A stretch of 64,000 nucleotides of DNA from Roseibaca sp. Y0-43. GTDB taxonomy: Bacteria > Pseudomonadota > Alphaproteobacteria > Rhodobacterales > Rhodobacteraceae. The stretch is from the NCBI RefSeq assembly GCF_020667835.1, contig NZ_JAFMPR010000002.1, positions 1-64,000 on the forward strand, in the 5' to 3' direction. Position 1 is the first letter of the stretch. Every line of letters begins with the position of its first letter. Shown one piece after another: positions 16,786-25,464 of the stretch. The position numbers and the translations under genes are program-made. A model generated the notes under the pieces. The model worked only from the letters and a program-made list of their open reading frames with translations. It did not search any database and was not told the DNA's origin.

Positions 16786-17517
16786 ATGCGACAGCGCGCG
16801 ATCTTTGTGGCGGTGCTGGCTGGCAGCATGGCACTGGCTAATGTGGCGCAGGCGGATGAAGACGCCTTTGTCGAAGCCAATATCCTAGGCATCTTCTACC
16901 ACGAATTGGGCCACGCGATCATCGACATCGAAGGGCTGCCGATTTTTGGGCAGGAAGAAGATGCGGCGGACGTGTTTTCCATCCTCATGATCGACGCCTA
17001 TTTCGACCCCGATACCGCGCTGGACCTTGCCTACAGTGTCGCGCTGGGCTTCTGGGGCGAGAAGGTCATGCGCGAGGCCGAGGGCAATGAGAACGCCTAT
17101 TGGGGTGTGCACGGCCCTGACGAGCAGCGCTTTTACAATACGGTCTGCCTGTTCTACGGCGCGGACCCCGACCTGCGCGATGATTTCGCCGAGGAAATGG
17201 ACCTGCCTGACGAACGCGCCGAGCTTTGCCCCGACGAGTTCACGCTGGCCAATGACAGTTGGGGTCCGGTGCTGGACGAACTAGAGGCGCTGGAAGACGG
17301 CTGGCCCTTGGTCTTTACTGAAGGCACGGGCTTCGCTTCCGAGATTGCCGCGGAAGTGGAAGTGCTGAATGAACAATTGCAACTTTCGCACGAATTGCTC
17401 GTCTCGGTGCAGGAGTGTGACGAGCCGAACGCCTTCTACGAACTCGACACCGTCGAGATTGTCTTTTGCTCCGAATTCGAACCCTATTTGCGCGACATGT
17501 ATCAGCGCTTGAACTAG
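16786..17517 (+). CDS. Secreted DUF4344-type metallopeptidase
   Basis: A 243-residue predicted exported zinc peptidase. The start giving MRQRAIFVAVLAGSMALANVAQA supplies a clean signal peptide cut after AQA; the frame stays open 15 codons further upstream. The zinc motif HELGH lies at about residue 39 in the family setting GIFYHELGHAIIDIEGLPIFGQEEDAADVF. WGVHGPDEQRFYNTVCLFYG and the conserved cysteines are also family-like. The chain is unusually acidic, with many Asp and Glu. Substrate is unknown. It follows puuD by 63 bases but has no obvious role in urate breakdown. Confidence 0.8.
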   Translation: MRQRAIFVAVLAGSMALANVAQADEDAFVEANILGIFYHELGHAIIDIEGLPIFGQEEDAADVFSILMIDAYFDPDTALDLAYSVALGFWGEKVMREAEGNENAYWGVHGPDEQRFYNTVCLFYGADPDLRDDFAEEMDLPDERAELCPDEFTLANDSWGPVLDELEALEDGWPLVFTEGTGFASEIAAEVEVLNEQLQLSHELLVSVQECDEPNAFYELDTVEIVFCSEFEPYLRDMYQRLN

Positions 17518-17520
17518 GCG

Positions 17521-18495
17521 CTACTCTTCACCATGCGCGCCGCGCTCGCGGTAGGGCGTTGTATCATATTGCGCGCGGTAGCATTTCGAGAAATGCGAGG
17601 GCGAGGTGAACCCCGCCGCCAGTGCTACGTTGATGACGCTCATATCCGTCTGCATGAGCAGGTTGCGCGCGCGTTCCAGCCGCAGCTCCATGTAATATCG
17701 CTTGGGGCTGCGGTTCAGGTAGCGGCGGAACAGGCGTTCCAGCTGGCGGGTGGACATGTCGACCGCCTCGGCCAGGTCGGACGGGCTTATCGGGTCTTCG
17801 ATATGGCTTTCCATGATCTCTATCACCCGCGCCAGCTTGGGGTGGCGCACGCCAATGCGCGCCGGGATCGACAGGCGCTGGGTGTCGCGGTTGGTGCGGA
17901 TCGCGGAATAGACAAGCTGGTCGGCCACGGAATTGGCCAGGTCGCTGCCATGGCTCGACGCGATCAAAGCAAGGATCATGTCGAGCGACGCGATCCCCCC
18001 CGCCGCCGTGATGCGCGCGCCATCGACCACGAAGACGGTGCGCGCCAGATCGACCTCGGTGAATTCCTCTGCCATGGCATTGAAGTTTTCCCAATGGATG
18101 GTCGCGCGTTTGCCATCCAGCAGCCCCGCCTTGGCCAAGGCCCAGGACGCGGTGCAAATACCGCCGATGCGGTTGCCATGCCGCGCGCGCTTGCGCAGCC
18201 ATGACAGCACACCCGCACTGGTCGCGCGCTGCACATCGACGCCGCCGCAGACCACGATCAGCGCGTCATTCGGCAGGTCGTCCATCTTGGTCGTTCCCGC
18301 GATCTCCGTTCCGTTCGAGCATTTGACCGACCCGCCATGCTCGCTGACCAACTGCCATGTATAGAGCGTGCGCCCGGCCACGCGGTTGGCCAGACGCAAC
18401 GGCTCTATCGCAGAAGAAAAGGCGATCAGGGTGAACCGGTCCAGCAGCAAAAACGCCACATGCGCTGGGCTGGACTGACTGGCGGGTTTCGTCAT
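17521..18495 (-). CDS. GlxA-type AraC-family regulator with DJ-1/PfpI domain
   Basis: A 324-residue regulator. Residues ~12-180 form a DJ-1/PfpI-like sensor domain ([27 protein letters not shown], then [19 protein letters not shown]), in which the cysteine of the nucleophile elbow is retained. Residues ~215-320 are two AraC helix-turn-helix motifs, ending in [29 protein letters not shown]. Relatives govern glycine betaine, carnitine, choline or arginine breakdown; the ligand here is unknown. ATG at 18495 is preferred over an in-frame GTG two codons earlier. Divergent from the DAHP synthase gene and convergent with the peptidase gene, only 3 bases apart. Confidence 0.88.
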   Translation of the reverse strand: MTKPASQSSPAHVAFLLLDRFTLIAFSSAIEPLRLANRVAGRTLYTWQLVSEHGGSVKCSNGTEIAGTTKMDDLPNDALIVVCGGVDVQRATSAGVLSWLRKRARHGNRIGGICTASWALAKAGLLDGKRATIHWENFNAMAEEFTEVDLARTVFVVDGARITAAGGIASLDMILALIASSHGSDLANSVADQLVYSAIRTNRDTQRLSIPARIGVRHPKLARVIEIMESHIEDPISPSDLAEAVDMSTRQLERLFRRYLNRSPKRYYMELRLERARNLLMQTDMSVINVALAAGFTSPSHFSKCYRAQYDTTPYRERGAHGEE

Positions 18496-18570
18496 TGGCA
18501 CGGGCTATCGGCTGCGCGGAAGTTGATCGACACAAACAGGTTTCATTTTCCCACGCAAGAGCAAACGCAT

Positions 18571-18599
18571 TTGCAAGCGCCGGACGCCTTTTGTATAGG
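18571..18599 (+). promoter_or_regulatory. Probable promoter of the DAHP synthase gene
   Basis: TTGCAA at 18571-18576 and TATAGG at 18594-18599 are separated by 17 bases. The predicted transcript starts about 40 bases ahead of the start codon. Confidence 0.45.
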
Positions 18600-18647
18600 G
18601 TGGCGCACGCGCACCATGGTGGCGCAACCAGACACCCGGAGGGCATG

Positions 18648-20015
18648 ATGACACAAAACTGGACCAAATCGTCGTGGCGGCAAAAGCCGCGCATCCAGAT
18701 GCCCGACTATCCCGACCAGGACGCGCTGCACCGGGTCGAGGCGAAACTCTCCAGCTACCCGCCGCTGGTTTTTGCCGGTGAAGCCCGCGCGCTCAAGCGC
18801 AAGCTGGGCGCGGCTGCCCGTGGCGAGGCGTTCCTGCTGCAAGGCGGGGACTGCGCTGAAAGCTTTGCCGAGTTCAACGCCGACAGCATCCGCGACACGT
18901 TCAAGGTGCTGTTGCAAATGGCGATCGTGCTGACCTATGGCGCCAAAGTGCCGGTGGTGAAGGTGGGCCGGATGGCGGGCCAATTCGCCAAGCCGCGCTC
19001 GTCGGCCATGGAAACCATGGGCGGGGTGGAACTGCCCAGCTACCGGGGCGACATCATCAACGGGTTCGATTTCACGCCAGAGGCGCGCATCCCGGACCCC
19101 GACCGCATGTTGCAGGCCTATACGCAGGCGGCGGCCAGCCTGAACCTGCTGCGCGCCTTCTCGACGGGGGGCTATGCCGACATGCACCGCGTGCATTCCT
19201 GGACGCTGGGCTTTTCCGAGGGCGAAAAGGCCGAACGCTACCGCGAGATGACGAACCGCATTTCCGACACGCTCGACTTCCTGACGGCGGCGGGTATCAC
19301 CTCGGAGACCAGCCGCGACCTGGCGACGGTCGATTTCTACACCAGCCATGAAGCGCTGTTGCTGGAATACGAAGAAGCGCTCTGCCGGGTCGACTCGACC
19401 TCTGGCCAGCCGATTGCCGGTTCCGGCCACCTGATCTGGATCGGCGACCGCACCCGCCAGCCCGATGGCGCGCATGTCGAATTCTGCCGGGGCGTGCAAA
19501 ACCCCATCGGCCTGAAATGCGGCCCGTCGCTGACGGCGGATGACCTGAAAGTGCTGCTGGCCAAGCTGAACCCGACCAACGAAGCGGGCCGCCTGACGCT
19601 GATCGCGCGTTTCGGGGCCGGGCAGGTCGGCGATCACCTGCCGCGCCTGATTAAAGCAGTGCAGGAAGAGGGCGCGAATGTGCTTTGGACCTGCGACCCG
19701 ATGCACGGCAATGTCATCAAATCCTCGACCGGCTACAAGACCCGGCCGTTTGAATCGATCCTGCGCGAAGTGCGCGAATTCTTCGCCGTGCACAATGCCG
19801 AGGGCACCATCCCCGGCGGCGTGCATTTCGAGATGACGGGCAAGGATGTAACCGAATGCACCGGCGGTCTGCACGCGGTGAGCGACGAAGATCTGTCACA
19901 GCGCTATCACACCGCCTGTGACCCGCGCCTGAATGCCAGCCAATCGCTGGAACTGGCCTTCTTGGTGGCAGAAGAACTGGACGGGCGGCGCGAGAAACTG
20001 GCCGCCGCCAGCTAA
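18648..20015 (+). CDS. Class II 3-deoxy-7-phosphoheptulonate (DAHP) synthase
   Basis: A 455-residue class II (plant-like) DAHP synthase, condensing phosphoenolpyruvate and erythrose 4-phosphate in the first step of the shikimate pathway. Family-specific stretches include [14 protein letters not shown] near residue 62, [14 protein letters not shown] near 100, and [13 protein letters not shown] near 345. The metal- and substrate-binding Cys, His, Glu and Asp of the family are retained. Of two adjacent ATGs (18645 and 18648) the second has better spacing from GGAGGG. Transcribed alone and closed by a hairpin terminator. aroG, aroF and aroH have all been used as names for this class, so I leave the symbol blank. 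Confidence 0.94.
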   Translation: MTQNWTKSSWRQKPRIQMPDYPDQDALHRVEAKLSSYPPLVFAGEARALKRKLGAAARGEAFLLQGGDCAESFAEFNADSIRDTFKVLLQMAIVLTYGAKVPVVKVGRMAGQFAKPRSSAMETMGGVELPSYRGDIINGFDFTPEARIPDPDRMLQAYTQAAASLNLLRAFSTGGYADMHRVHSWTLGFSEGEKAERYREMTNRISDTLDFLTAAGITSETSRDLATVDFYTSHEALLLEYEEALCRVDSTSGQPIAGSGHLIWIGDRTRQPDGAHVEFCRGVQNPIGLKCGPSLTADDLKVLLAKLNPTNEAGRLTLIARFGAGQVGDHLPRLIKAVQEEGANVLWTCDPMHGNVIKSSTGYKTRPFESILREVREFFAVHNAEGTIPGGVHFEMTGKDVTECTGGLHAVSDEDLSQRYHTACDPRLNASQSLELAFLVAEELDGRREKLAAAS

Positions 20016-20036
20016 AGCGTAGCGACATGCAAAATC

Positions 20037-20071
20037 GGGGCCGGAGCGTGACAGCGCTTCGGCCCTTTTTT
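20037..20071 (+). terminator. Rho-independent terminator of the DAHP synthase gene
   Basis: An 11-base-pair stem (GGGCCGGAGCG / CGCTTCGGCCC with one G-T pair) is followed by six T residues, 22 bases after the stop codon. The downstream PAS gene is convergent and its stop lies right behind the T-tract. Confidence 0.85.
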
Positions 20072-20073
20072 CA

Positions 20074-20634
20074 TCAGGCTTTGCCGCCGGTGATAACCCG
20101 CAGCATGGGCGCCGTGTCCTGCGCGACAGGGGCGGCTTTGGCCGTTGCAAAACGGCGCGGGCGGCGACCGATCCGGCCCTGACGTTCCAGCACGCCCAGA
20201 ACATGGGTGATCCGCCCATTCGCGTCGCAAAGCGGCATCAGCGCCAGCTGCGCGCTCATCTCGGGCTGGCCAAAGCCACGTTCTGCCTGCAAGGCCAGCG
20301 TCGCGCGCGCGCCATGGCCAACGATTTCAAGGGCCGACATGATGTCCTCGCGCGCGTCGGGGCCAAAAAGGGCGGTCAGCGGCATTCCCCGCAGGTCCAT
20401 GCCCAGCACGTCCTCTATCTGGTGGCCGCACAGGCGAATGCGGGCCACGCGCGGGGTGACGAATTCGGCCAGGAACACATGCGGCAACGCATCGGCCAGC
20501 GCGGCGGGGTCGAGGGCGGCGCGGGCGGGCAGGGCGGTGCGGCTGCGCAGGCTGGCCCAATGCGCGCAGACCTGTGCGACCAGCGGATAGTCCGTCTGCG
20601 TCTCGGGGCGGTTGAAGCGGGTCATGTCACTCAT
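20074..20634 (-). CDS. PAS-domain protein (PAS_5 type)
   Basis: A 186-residue soluble protein dominated by a PAS_5-like domain, residues ~15-150. Typical features are YPLVAQVCAHWASLRS, FLAEFVTPRVARIRLCGHQIEDVLGMDLRGMPLTALF and the closing ALMPLCDANGRITHVLGVLE. There is no kinase, GGDEF or HTH output domain, so any signalling must be through a partner. Homologues are abundant in alphaproteobacteria and uncharacterised as far as I know. It is divergent from yicC; a TTAA-N7-TTAA sequence that fits the CtrA consensus lies between them. Confidence 0.8.
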   Translation of the reverse strand: MSDMTRFNRPETQTDYPLVAQVCAHWASLRSRTALPARAALDPAALADALPHVFLAEFVTPRVARIRLCGHQIEDVLGMDLRGMPLTALFGPDAREDIMSALEIVGHGARATLALQAERGFGQPEMSAQLALMPLCDANGRITHVLGVLERQGRIGRRPRRFATAKAAPVAQDTAPMLRVITGGKA

Positions 20635-20723
20635 CTGGCAGGTCTCTCTTACGCGAAGGGCGCGCCGGGCACCGGGATTACAGGCTCGGGGCTGCTCTGA
20701 CTTTCATCTTTGGGCAAGCTCCG

Positions 20724-20738
20724 TTAACACCCCCTTAA
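20724..20738. promoter_or_regulatory. CtrA-like site TTAA-N7-TTAA
   Basis: TTAA at 20724-20727 and TTAA at 20735-20738 are exactly 7 bases apart, the alphaproteobacterial CtrA consensus. The site is 90 bases upstream of the PAS gene and 74 bases upstream of yicC. A third TTAA occurs at 20783-20786. Confidence 0.4.
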
Positions 20739-20811
20739 TAGACCAGATTGTGACAGATTTCTGCCACATTCTGGGCAAATGGTTAACCGCTTGGCCAGAT
20801 GCGGAGGGGAC

Positions 20812-21717
20812 ATGCTGCATTCCATGACCGGCTATGCCAGCCGACAGGGCGCTGCCGATCTGGCAGGCCAACGCATGACATGGGATTGGGAGCTGCGCGC
20901 GGTCAACGGGCGCGGGCTGGACCTGCGCCTGCGCCTGCCAGATGGTTTCGGGTTTCTGGAAAAACCCTTGCGCGACAAGCTTTCCGCCCAAATCTCGCGC
21001 GGCAATGTGGCGCTGTCCCTGCGGCTGCGCGCAGTCCGGCCAGAGGGGCGCGCGCCCATTGATGAGGCGGCCCTGCAAGACCTGTTCCAGACCCTTGCGC
21101 AGATGCACGCGCAGGCCGCGGCCAAGGGTCTGGACCTGCGCGCGCCCACTACGCTCGACGTGCTGTCATGGCGCGGCCTGAACCCCGACGGCCATGATGC
21201 TGCCACAATCGACACGGCAGAATTGGGCAAGCTGCTGCTGGCGGATATGGAGGGGTTGCTCGCCGCCTTCAACGCCGCGCGCCAAGGCGAGGGGCAGGCG
21301 CTGCACGCCATCCTGTCGGGCCAGATCGACCAGATCGCGGCGCTTGTGCTGGATGCCCGCGCGCGCGTGCCCGAACGCGCCGCCGCGCTGCGCACGCTGT
21401 TCCAAGGTGTGATCGCGCAATTCACCGATGGTACGCAGGCCGACCCTGCCCGGCTGGAGCAAGAACTGGCGCTACAAGCCGTCAAATCCGACCTGTCCGA
21501 GGAACTGGACCGTCTGGACGCCCATTGCGCCGCCGCCCGTGCGCTTTTGTCCGAAGGCGGCGCGATCGGTCGGCGTCTGGATTTCCTGACGCAGGAATTC
21601 AACCGCGAGGCCAACACGCTCTGTTCCAAGGCGCAGCATATAGAGTTGACGCGCATCGGTCTGGAGATGAAAAGCGTCATCGACCAGATGCGCGAGCAAG
21701 TTCAGAACCTGGAGTAG
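20812..21717 (+). CDS. yicC: YicC family endoribonuclease
   Basis: A 301-residue YicC protein. The invariant N-terminus [13 protein letters not shown], the [15 protein letters not shown] segment and the C-terminal [44 protein letters not shown] are all family signatures. E. coli YicC has been described as an endoribonuclease affecting small RNA RyhB. I use the ATG after GGAGGGG; an upstream in-frame codon is not conserved-looking. It is four bases ahead of gmk and forms the usual yicC-gmk pair. Confidence 0.92.
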   Translation: MLHSMTGYASRQGAADLAGQRMTWDWELRAVNGRGLDLRLRLPDGFGFLEKPLRDKLSAQISRGNVALSLRLRAVRPEGRAPIDEAALQDLFQTLAQMHAQAAAKGLDLRAPTTLDVLSWRGLNPDGHDAATIDTAELGKLLLADMEGLLAAFNAARQGEGQALHAILSGQIDQIAALVLDARARVPERAAALRTLFQGVIAQFTDGTQADPARLEQELALQAVKSDLSEELDRLDAHCAAARALLSEGGAIGRRLDFLTQEFNREANTLCSKAQHIELTRIGLEMKSVIDQMREQVQNLE

Positions 21718-21721
21718 ACAC

Positions 21722-22363
21722 ATGACCCGTCGCGGGCTTCTCATCATCCTGTCATCGCCGTCTGGCGCGGGCAAATCGACCTTGGCCAAGCGGCTGATGG
21801 CATGGGACGATACGCTGCGCTTCTCGGTCTCTGCCACCACGCGAGCGCCGCGCGCGGGCGAGGTGGACGGGCGCGAATACTATTTCCGCAGCCACGAGGA
21901 ATTCGCCGCCATGATCGCGGCGGGCGAGATGCTGGAACATGCCGAGGTGTTCGGCAATTTCTACGGCTCGCCCAAGGGTCCGGTGGTCGAGGCGATGGAC
22001 GCCGGGCGCGACACGCTTTTCGACATCGACTGGCAGGGCGGGCAGCAGGTGCGCAATTCCAGTCTTGGCAAGGACGTGATTTCCATCTTCATCCTGCCGC
22101 CCTCGATTGCCGAACTGGAACGCCGCCTGCATGGGCGCGCGCAAGACAGCGCCGAGGTGATAGAAGGCAGGATGCGCAAATCCCGCGACGAGATAAGCCA
22201 TTGGGCGGAATACGATTATGTTCTGGTCAATGACGATCTGGACGCGACAGAGTCCCGCCTGCGCGCCATCATCGAAGGCGAGCGCCTGCGCCGCGACCGC
22301 CAGCCGGGGCTGAACGATTTCGTGCGCGGGCTGAATGCAGAGTTCGAAGCGCGGCGTGGCTGA
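21722..22363 (+). CDS. gmk: Guanylate kinase
   Basis: A 213-residue guanylate kinase that phosphorylates GMP to GDP with ATP. The P-loop [12 protein letters not shown] at residues ~11-22, the GMP-binding [21 protein letters not shown], the [11 protein letters not shown] region and the lid [17 protein letters not shown] are standard. Length and start are normal, with ATG four bases after the yicC stop codon, so the pair is co-transcribed. Confidence 0.96.
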   Translation: MTRRGLLIILSSPSGAGKSTLAKRLMAWDDTLRFSVSATTRAPRAGEVDGREYYFRSHEEFAAMIAAGEMLEHAEVFGNFYGSPKGPVVEAMDAGRDTLFDIDWQGGQQVRNSSLGKDVISIFILPPSIAELERRLHGRAQDSAEVIEGRMRKSRDEISHWAEYDYVLVNDDLDATESRLRAIIEGERLRRDRQPGLNDFVRGLNAEFEARRG

Positions 22364-22446
22364 GGCGCGCGCGGGACGAAGTGATTAACTTTTTGGTCAG
22401 ACCTTGCTACTATGCTGGAAAAACAAAACAGCGAGTGGGCAGCGAC

Positions 22447-22635
22447 ATGGTTATCGGGCACGTTCTATTCGGCATGGTTTTCGGCGCTTTCGGCGGGGCA
22501 TTGGCCCTTGGGCTGAACGCGCCTTTCCCGGCGGGGCTGGTCGCCTACAGCGCCTCGGGGGCGATGGGGTTTCTGGTGTCGGTCCTGTGTGCCGACATCC
22601 TGCGCGCGCGTCTGGTGCTGGCCCGCACGCGCTAG
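22447..22635 (+). CDS. Small two-helix membrane protein, unknown function
   Basis: A 62-residue hydrophobic protein, MVIGHVLFGMVFGAFGGALALG followed by a second helix SGAMGFLVSVLCADILRARLVLARTR, so two membrane segments with a positively charged tail. Not recognised. The frame is open from a GTG 22 codons upstream, but the ATG preceded by GAGTGGGCAGC gives a cleaner membrane protein. It lies between gmk and the probable 6S RNA, the next feature on the strand. Confidence 0.6.
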   Translation: MVIGHVLFGMVFGAFGGALALGLNAPFPAGLVAYSASGAMGFLVSVLCADILRARLVLARTR

Positions 22636-22639
22636 GGCC

Positions 22640-22790
22640 GGGTTTCACGGCACTGGGGTTGCTATCCGGTGCGTGTCGGTTGCGCGCCGCGCTGCGTCGG
22701 TGCTGGCTTTGACTGCGTATTGGCGCCGTGCAAGCTTTGCCATGGACCGCGCCTGGCCGTATGGCCAGCCGCAGATGACGGGGCAGGGAC
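22640..22790 (+). ncRNA. ssrS: Probable 6S RNA upstream of 5-formyl-THF cyclo-ligase
   Basis: The ~155 bases before the cyclo-ligase gene carry no protein gene and fold into a long interrupted hairpin. Pairings I can trace are CACTG (22651-22655) with CAGATG (22772-22777), GGTTG (22657-22661) with CAGCC (22766-22770), GGTGCG (22668-22673) with CGCGCC (22748-22753), and TTGCGCG (22680-22686) with CGTGCAA (22727-22733). A local hairpin CTGGCC-GTAT-GGCCAG (22753-22768) lies on the 3' side of the central bubble, and competes with two of those stems. Size, closing stem, bubble and the fau/ygfA synteny fit 6S RNA, which binds sigma-70 RNA polymerase. Confidence 0.6.
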
Positions 22791-22793
22791 CGG

Positions 22794-23369
22794 ATGAGCG
22801 AAGACAAATCTGCCAGCCGCGCCGCCGCCGCCAAACGCCGCGCCGAGGCGCATGAGGGCAATGCCCAAGCGGCAGCGCAGGCCGCCTGTGACCGGCTGAC
22901 ACAGGTCTTGCAGGCGCGGTTCGGCGCGTCGCTTGGTGGTCGCATATTGGCCGGCTACATGCCCATGCGCAGCGAGATCAGCCCGCTGCCGGCCATGCAC
23001 GCGCATCCCGGCCCGGTCTGCGTGCCCGTCATCCCGGCGTTGCACAGCCCGCTGATCTTTCATCGCTGGACCCCTGACATGCCGATGGTGCCGGGCCGCT
23101 TCGGTGCGCGTGTGCCTGAACAGGCAGAGGCGCTTGTGCCGCAAATCCTGATCGTGCCGCTTCTGGCCTATGACGCGCGCGGCTACCGGCTGGGCTATGG
23201 CGGCGGCTTTTACGACCGCACGCTTGCGCAATTGCGCGCGCAGGGCAGGGTGCTGGCCGTGGGGCTGGCCTATGTCGCTCAGGAACAGCCCGAGGTGCCG
23301 ACAGAATCCACCGATGAGAAATTGGACCTGATCGTCACGGAAACGGGCGTGCTGGAAATTCCGCGCTGA
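22794..23369 (+). CDS. ygfA: 5-formyltetrahydrofolate cyclo-ligase
   Basis: A 191-residue enzyme that converts 5-formyl-THF to 5,10-methenyl-THF with ATP, clearing a folate storage form. The C-terminal ATP- and folate-binding segment LLAYDARGYRLGYGGGFYDRTLAQL is diagnostic, and the N-terminal basic helix AAKRRAEAHEG is where the substrate-binding Lys/Arg usually lie. In many proteobacteria this gene is co-transcribed with 6S RNA, which matches the structure just upstream. Confidence 0.92.
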   Translation: MSEDKSASRAAAAKRRAEAHEGNAQAAAQAACDRLTQVLQARFGASLGGRILAGYMPMRSEISPLPAMHAHPGPVCVPVIPALHSPLIFHRWTPDMPMVPGRFGARVPEQAEALVPQILIVPLLAYDARGYRLGYGGGFYDRTLAQLRAQGRVLAVGLAYVAQEQPEVPTESTDEKLDLIVTETGVLEIPR

Positions 23370-23644
23370 TACGCGCGCCGGGGGGGGCACGCACGCGCAA
23401 GCGGGTCATAAAGCCGGGGTATCTGGCGGCATTTGCGCGCGGGCCAGGTTCGAACGCTCGTGCCGCTGTCCTACAGCCTTTGCAGCCTCCGAAGTCTTGG
23501 CCTGCCCGCCCGAAAGCAGAGTGCCGCCGCGTCGTCATCGGCTCAATCCGTCCGCACCCGCATCCTTGCCCTTCGCGCGACGGAGCGCGCGGGCGACGGA
23601 CGTGGCAAGCCAATTCCCGCGCCCCGGTTGCAATCGCGCCGTGC
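23370..23644. other. 275-base gap between ygfA and imuA, no gene recognised
   Basis: The two flanking genes converge on this region. Several frames are open on the minus strand but give arginine-rich, unstructured translations. I looked for the start of imuB, which would normally follow imuA, and could not recognise it. A GGTTCGAA string near 23450 is not part of a foldable tRNA. Confidence 0.5.
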
Positions 23645-24289
23645 CTAGCCGCTGGCCCCCGTCCTAGCCGCTGCCCCCGTCGCGGGCTCGTCCAAGCCTT
23701 CCAGCCACAGATGCCCGCCATCGCGCTGCACATGCCAGCTTGCGGGCGGGGCCATGCGGGCGCGGGCGCGTGTCAGCCGCCATGCCATGCCCACCGGGTC
23801 GGCGGGCGTGGTGCCGCGCGCGGGGCACGCGGCCATGTGCCAGCGGCTTTCCACCCCCGGCGTGCCGCCATCCCCCGGTGTCAACACCAGCGCGCGCAGA
23901 TTGGCCGCCGGGTTGCGTGCGCGCCGCCTTGCCAGCCCCGACTCTGCCGCCAGATGCAGGCGGCGCAGGGGCGTCATGGCCACCGGCTCTGCCAGGTCGA
24001 CCACCACCAGCGCGCAAGCCCCGCTGCGCAAGCCATCCTCGGCGCAGGCCAGTAATTCCGAAGGGCGCGGGCTTTCGGCCCAGATCACCCCGCCGGGGTC
24101 CGCCCAGTCCGCCAGCCCTTGCGGGCTGATCCGGTCGGGATTGTGCGACAGGCGCAGCCACAACACGGGCGCAGCCCCCGGCATGGCCCAGACCGCCAGC
24201 ACGCGCCGCGCCGGCCCGCAAAACTCATGCGCGCGCCCTGGTGCAAGCGTCAGCACCTGGTCCAGCGCAAAGCCCTGATCGTCCAGCAT
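23645..24289 (-). CDS. imuA: ImuA-like RecA-related protein (SOS mutagenesis), orphan
   Basis: A 214-residue protein resembling alphaproteobacterial ImuA, a RecA-fold protein that works with ImuB and DnaE2 in error-prone repair. Family-like features are GRAHEFCGPARRVLAVWAM, the LLACAEDGLRSGACALVVVDL helix-strand and LVLTPGDGGTPGVESRWHMA. There is no intact Walker A motif, as is usual for ImuA. A perfect GTTC-N7-GTTC LexA box lies 13 bases upstream. imuB and dnaE2, normally downstream, are absent: the next gene converges from the other strand. The assignment rests on pattern resemblance. Confidence 0.65.
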   Translation of the reverse strand: MLDDQGFALDQVLTLAPGRAHEFCGPARRVLAVWAMPGAAPVLWLRLSHNPDRISPQGLADWADPGGVIWAESPRPSELLACAEDGLRSGACALVVVDLAEPVAMTPLRRLHLAAESGLARRRARNPAANLRALVLTPGDGGTPGVESRWHMAACPARGTTPADPVGMAWRLTRARARMAPPASWHVQRDGGHLWLEGLDEPATGAAARTGASG

Positions 24290-24302
24290 GGCAGCTCCAA
24301 AT

Positions 24303-24317
24303 GTTCATATAATGTTC
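24303..24317. promoter_or_regulatory. Alphaproteobacterial LexA (SOS) box
   Basis: GTTC (24303-24306), seven bases, GTTC (24314-24317): an exact match to the GTTC-N7-GTTC direct repeat bound by LexA in Rhodobacter and other alphaproteobacteria. It starts 13 bases upstream of the imuA start codon, where it would block RNA polymerase. The aldo-keto reductase gene starts 103 bases away on the other side. Confidence 0.8.
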
Positions 24318-24420
24318 CATTTTGGCGCGCCCCGCCCGAAAAAGCAAGAAAAACGGTTTAACTTACCCGCGCAGCCGCTAAGTTGCGCCGCAAGCACGAC
24401 ACACAGGAAGGATGCCCTTG

Positions 24421-25461
24421 ATGCGCAAAGTGAAACTTGGCCGAAGCGAGTTGATGGTGTCGGAATATTGCCTTGGCACCATGACCTATGGCAGCCAGAC
24501 CGACGAGGCCGACGCCCACCGCCAGCTGGACATGGCATGGGAGGCGGGGATCAATTTCCTCGATGCCGCAGAGATGTATCCGGTCAACCCGGTCACGCTG
24601 GAAACCGCGGGCCGGACCGAGGAAATCATCGGCCGCTGGCTGGCCAGCCGCAAACCCGCGGATGCCGTGATCGCCACCAAGATCACCGGGGCCGGGTCGA
24701 ACGCGGTCCCCGGCGGGGTCGAGATTTCGCCCGAGCGGATGCGCGCGGCGGTCGATGCGTCGCTTGCCCGCTTGCAGAGCGATTGCATCGACATCTACCA
24801 GCTGCACTGGCCCAATCGCGGCTCGTATCACTTCCGCAAAAGCTGGAGCTTCGACCCCTCTGGCCAGAACCGCACCGAGACGGTCGCCCATATGCGCGAG
24901 ATCCTGCATGTCGCGGCAGAGCTGGTTGCGGCGGGCAAGATCCGGCATATCGCGCTGTCGAATGAAACCGCCTGGGGCACCGCCATGTGGTTGCGGATCG
25001 CCGAGGAAGAGGGGCTTCCCCGCGTTCTGACCATGCAGAACGAATATTCGCTGCTGTGCCGCTATTTCGACCTGGACATGGCAGAGCTGTGCTTCAACGA
25101 GGAGATCCCGCTTCTGGCCTACACCCCCTTGGCGGCGGGGCTGCTGACGGGCAAATACGCCGGTAATGTCACGCCTGACGGCTCTCGCCGCTCACGCAAT
25201 GACGATCTGGGCGGGCGCATCACGGGCCGCGTGTTCGAGGCGGTCTCTGGCTATCTGGCGATTGCCAACGAGCATGGCATCGACGCGGTGCATATGGCCA
25301 TCAACTGGACCTTGACGCGGCCCGCGCCGACCTTGCCCATCATCGGTGCAACCACGTCTGACCAGCTTGCGCATCTGCTGAAAGGGGTGGATGTCGCGAT
25401 CACCCCAGAGATGCGCGCCGCCATCGACCAGATGAACCGCGCCATGCCGATGGTGTTCTGA
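24421..25461 (+). CDS. Aldo/keto reductase (Tas-like)
   Basis: A 346-residue NADPH-dependent aldo/keto reductase. The barrel signatures are present: GLGTMT-like YCLGTMTYGSQTDE, the catalytic Asp/Tyr in FLDAAEMYPVNPVT, the Lys in VIATKITG, and the His in DIYQLHWPNRG. NPVTLETAGRTEEIIGRWL and NRTETVAHMREILHVAAELVAAGKIRHIALSNETAWG place it close to Tas of E. coli. The physiological substrate is unknown. ATG at 24421 lies nine bases after AGGAAGG; an ATG at 24412 directly abuts that site and is less likely. The HAD gene follows by three bases. Confidence 0.9.
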   Translation: MRKVKLGRSELMVSEYCLGTMTYGSQTDEADAHRQLDMAWEAGINFLDAAEMYPVNPVTLETAGRTEEIIGRWLASRKPADAVIATKITGAGSNAVPGGVEISPERMRAAVDASLARLQSDCIDIYQLHWPNRGSYHFRKSWSFDPSGQNRTETVAHMREILHVAAELVAAGKIRHIALSNETAWGTAMWLRIAEEEGLPRVLTMQNEYSLLCRYFDLDMAELCFNEEIPLLAYTPLAAGLLTGKYAGNVTPDGSRRSRNDDLGGRITGRVFEAVSGYLAIANEHGIDAVHMAINWTLTRPAPTLPIIGATTSDQLAHLLKGVDVAITPEMRAAIDQMNRAMPMVF

Positions 25462-25464
25462 TCC

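Noticed and set aside
23440-23500. tRNA-like GGTTCGAA string between ygfA and imuA
   Set aside because: No acceptor, D or anticodon stem can be formed around it on either strand.
23370-23644. Possible remnant of imuB downstream of imuA
   Set aside because: Minus-strand frames beginning MTTRRHSAF were compared with memory of ImuB starts; after three or four residues nothing matches.
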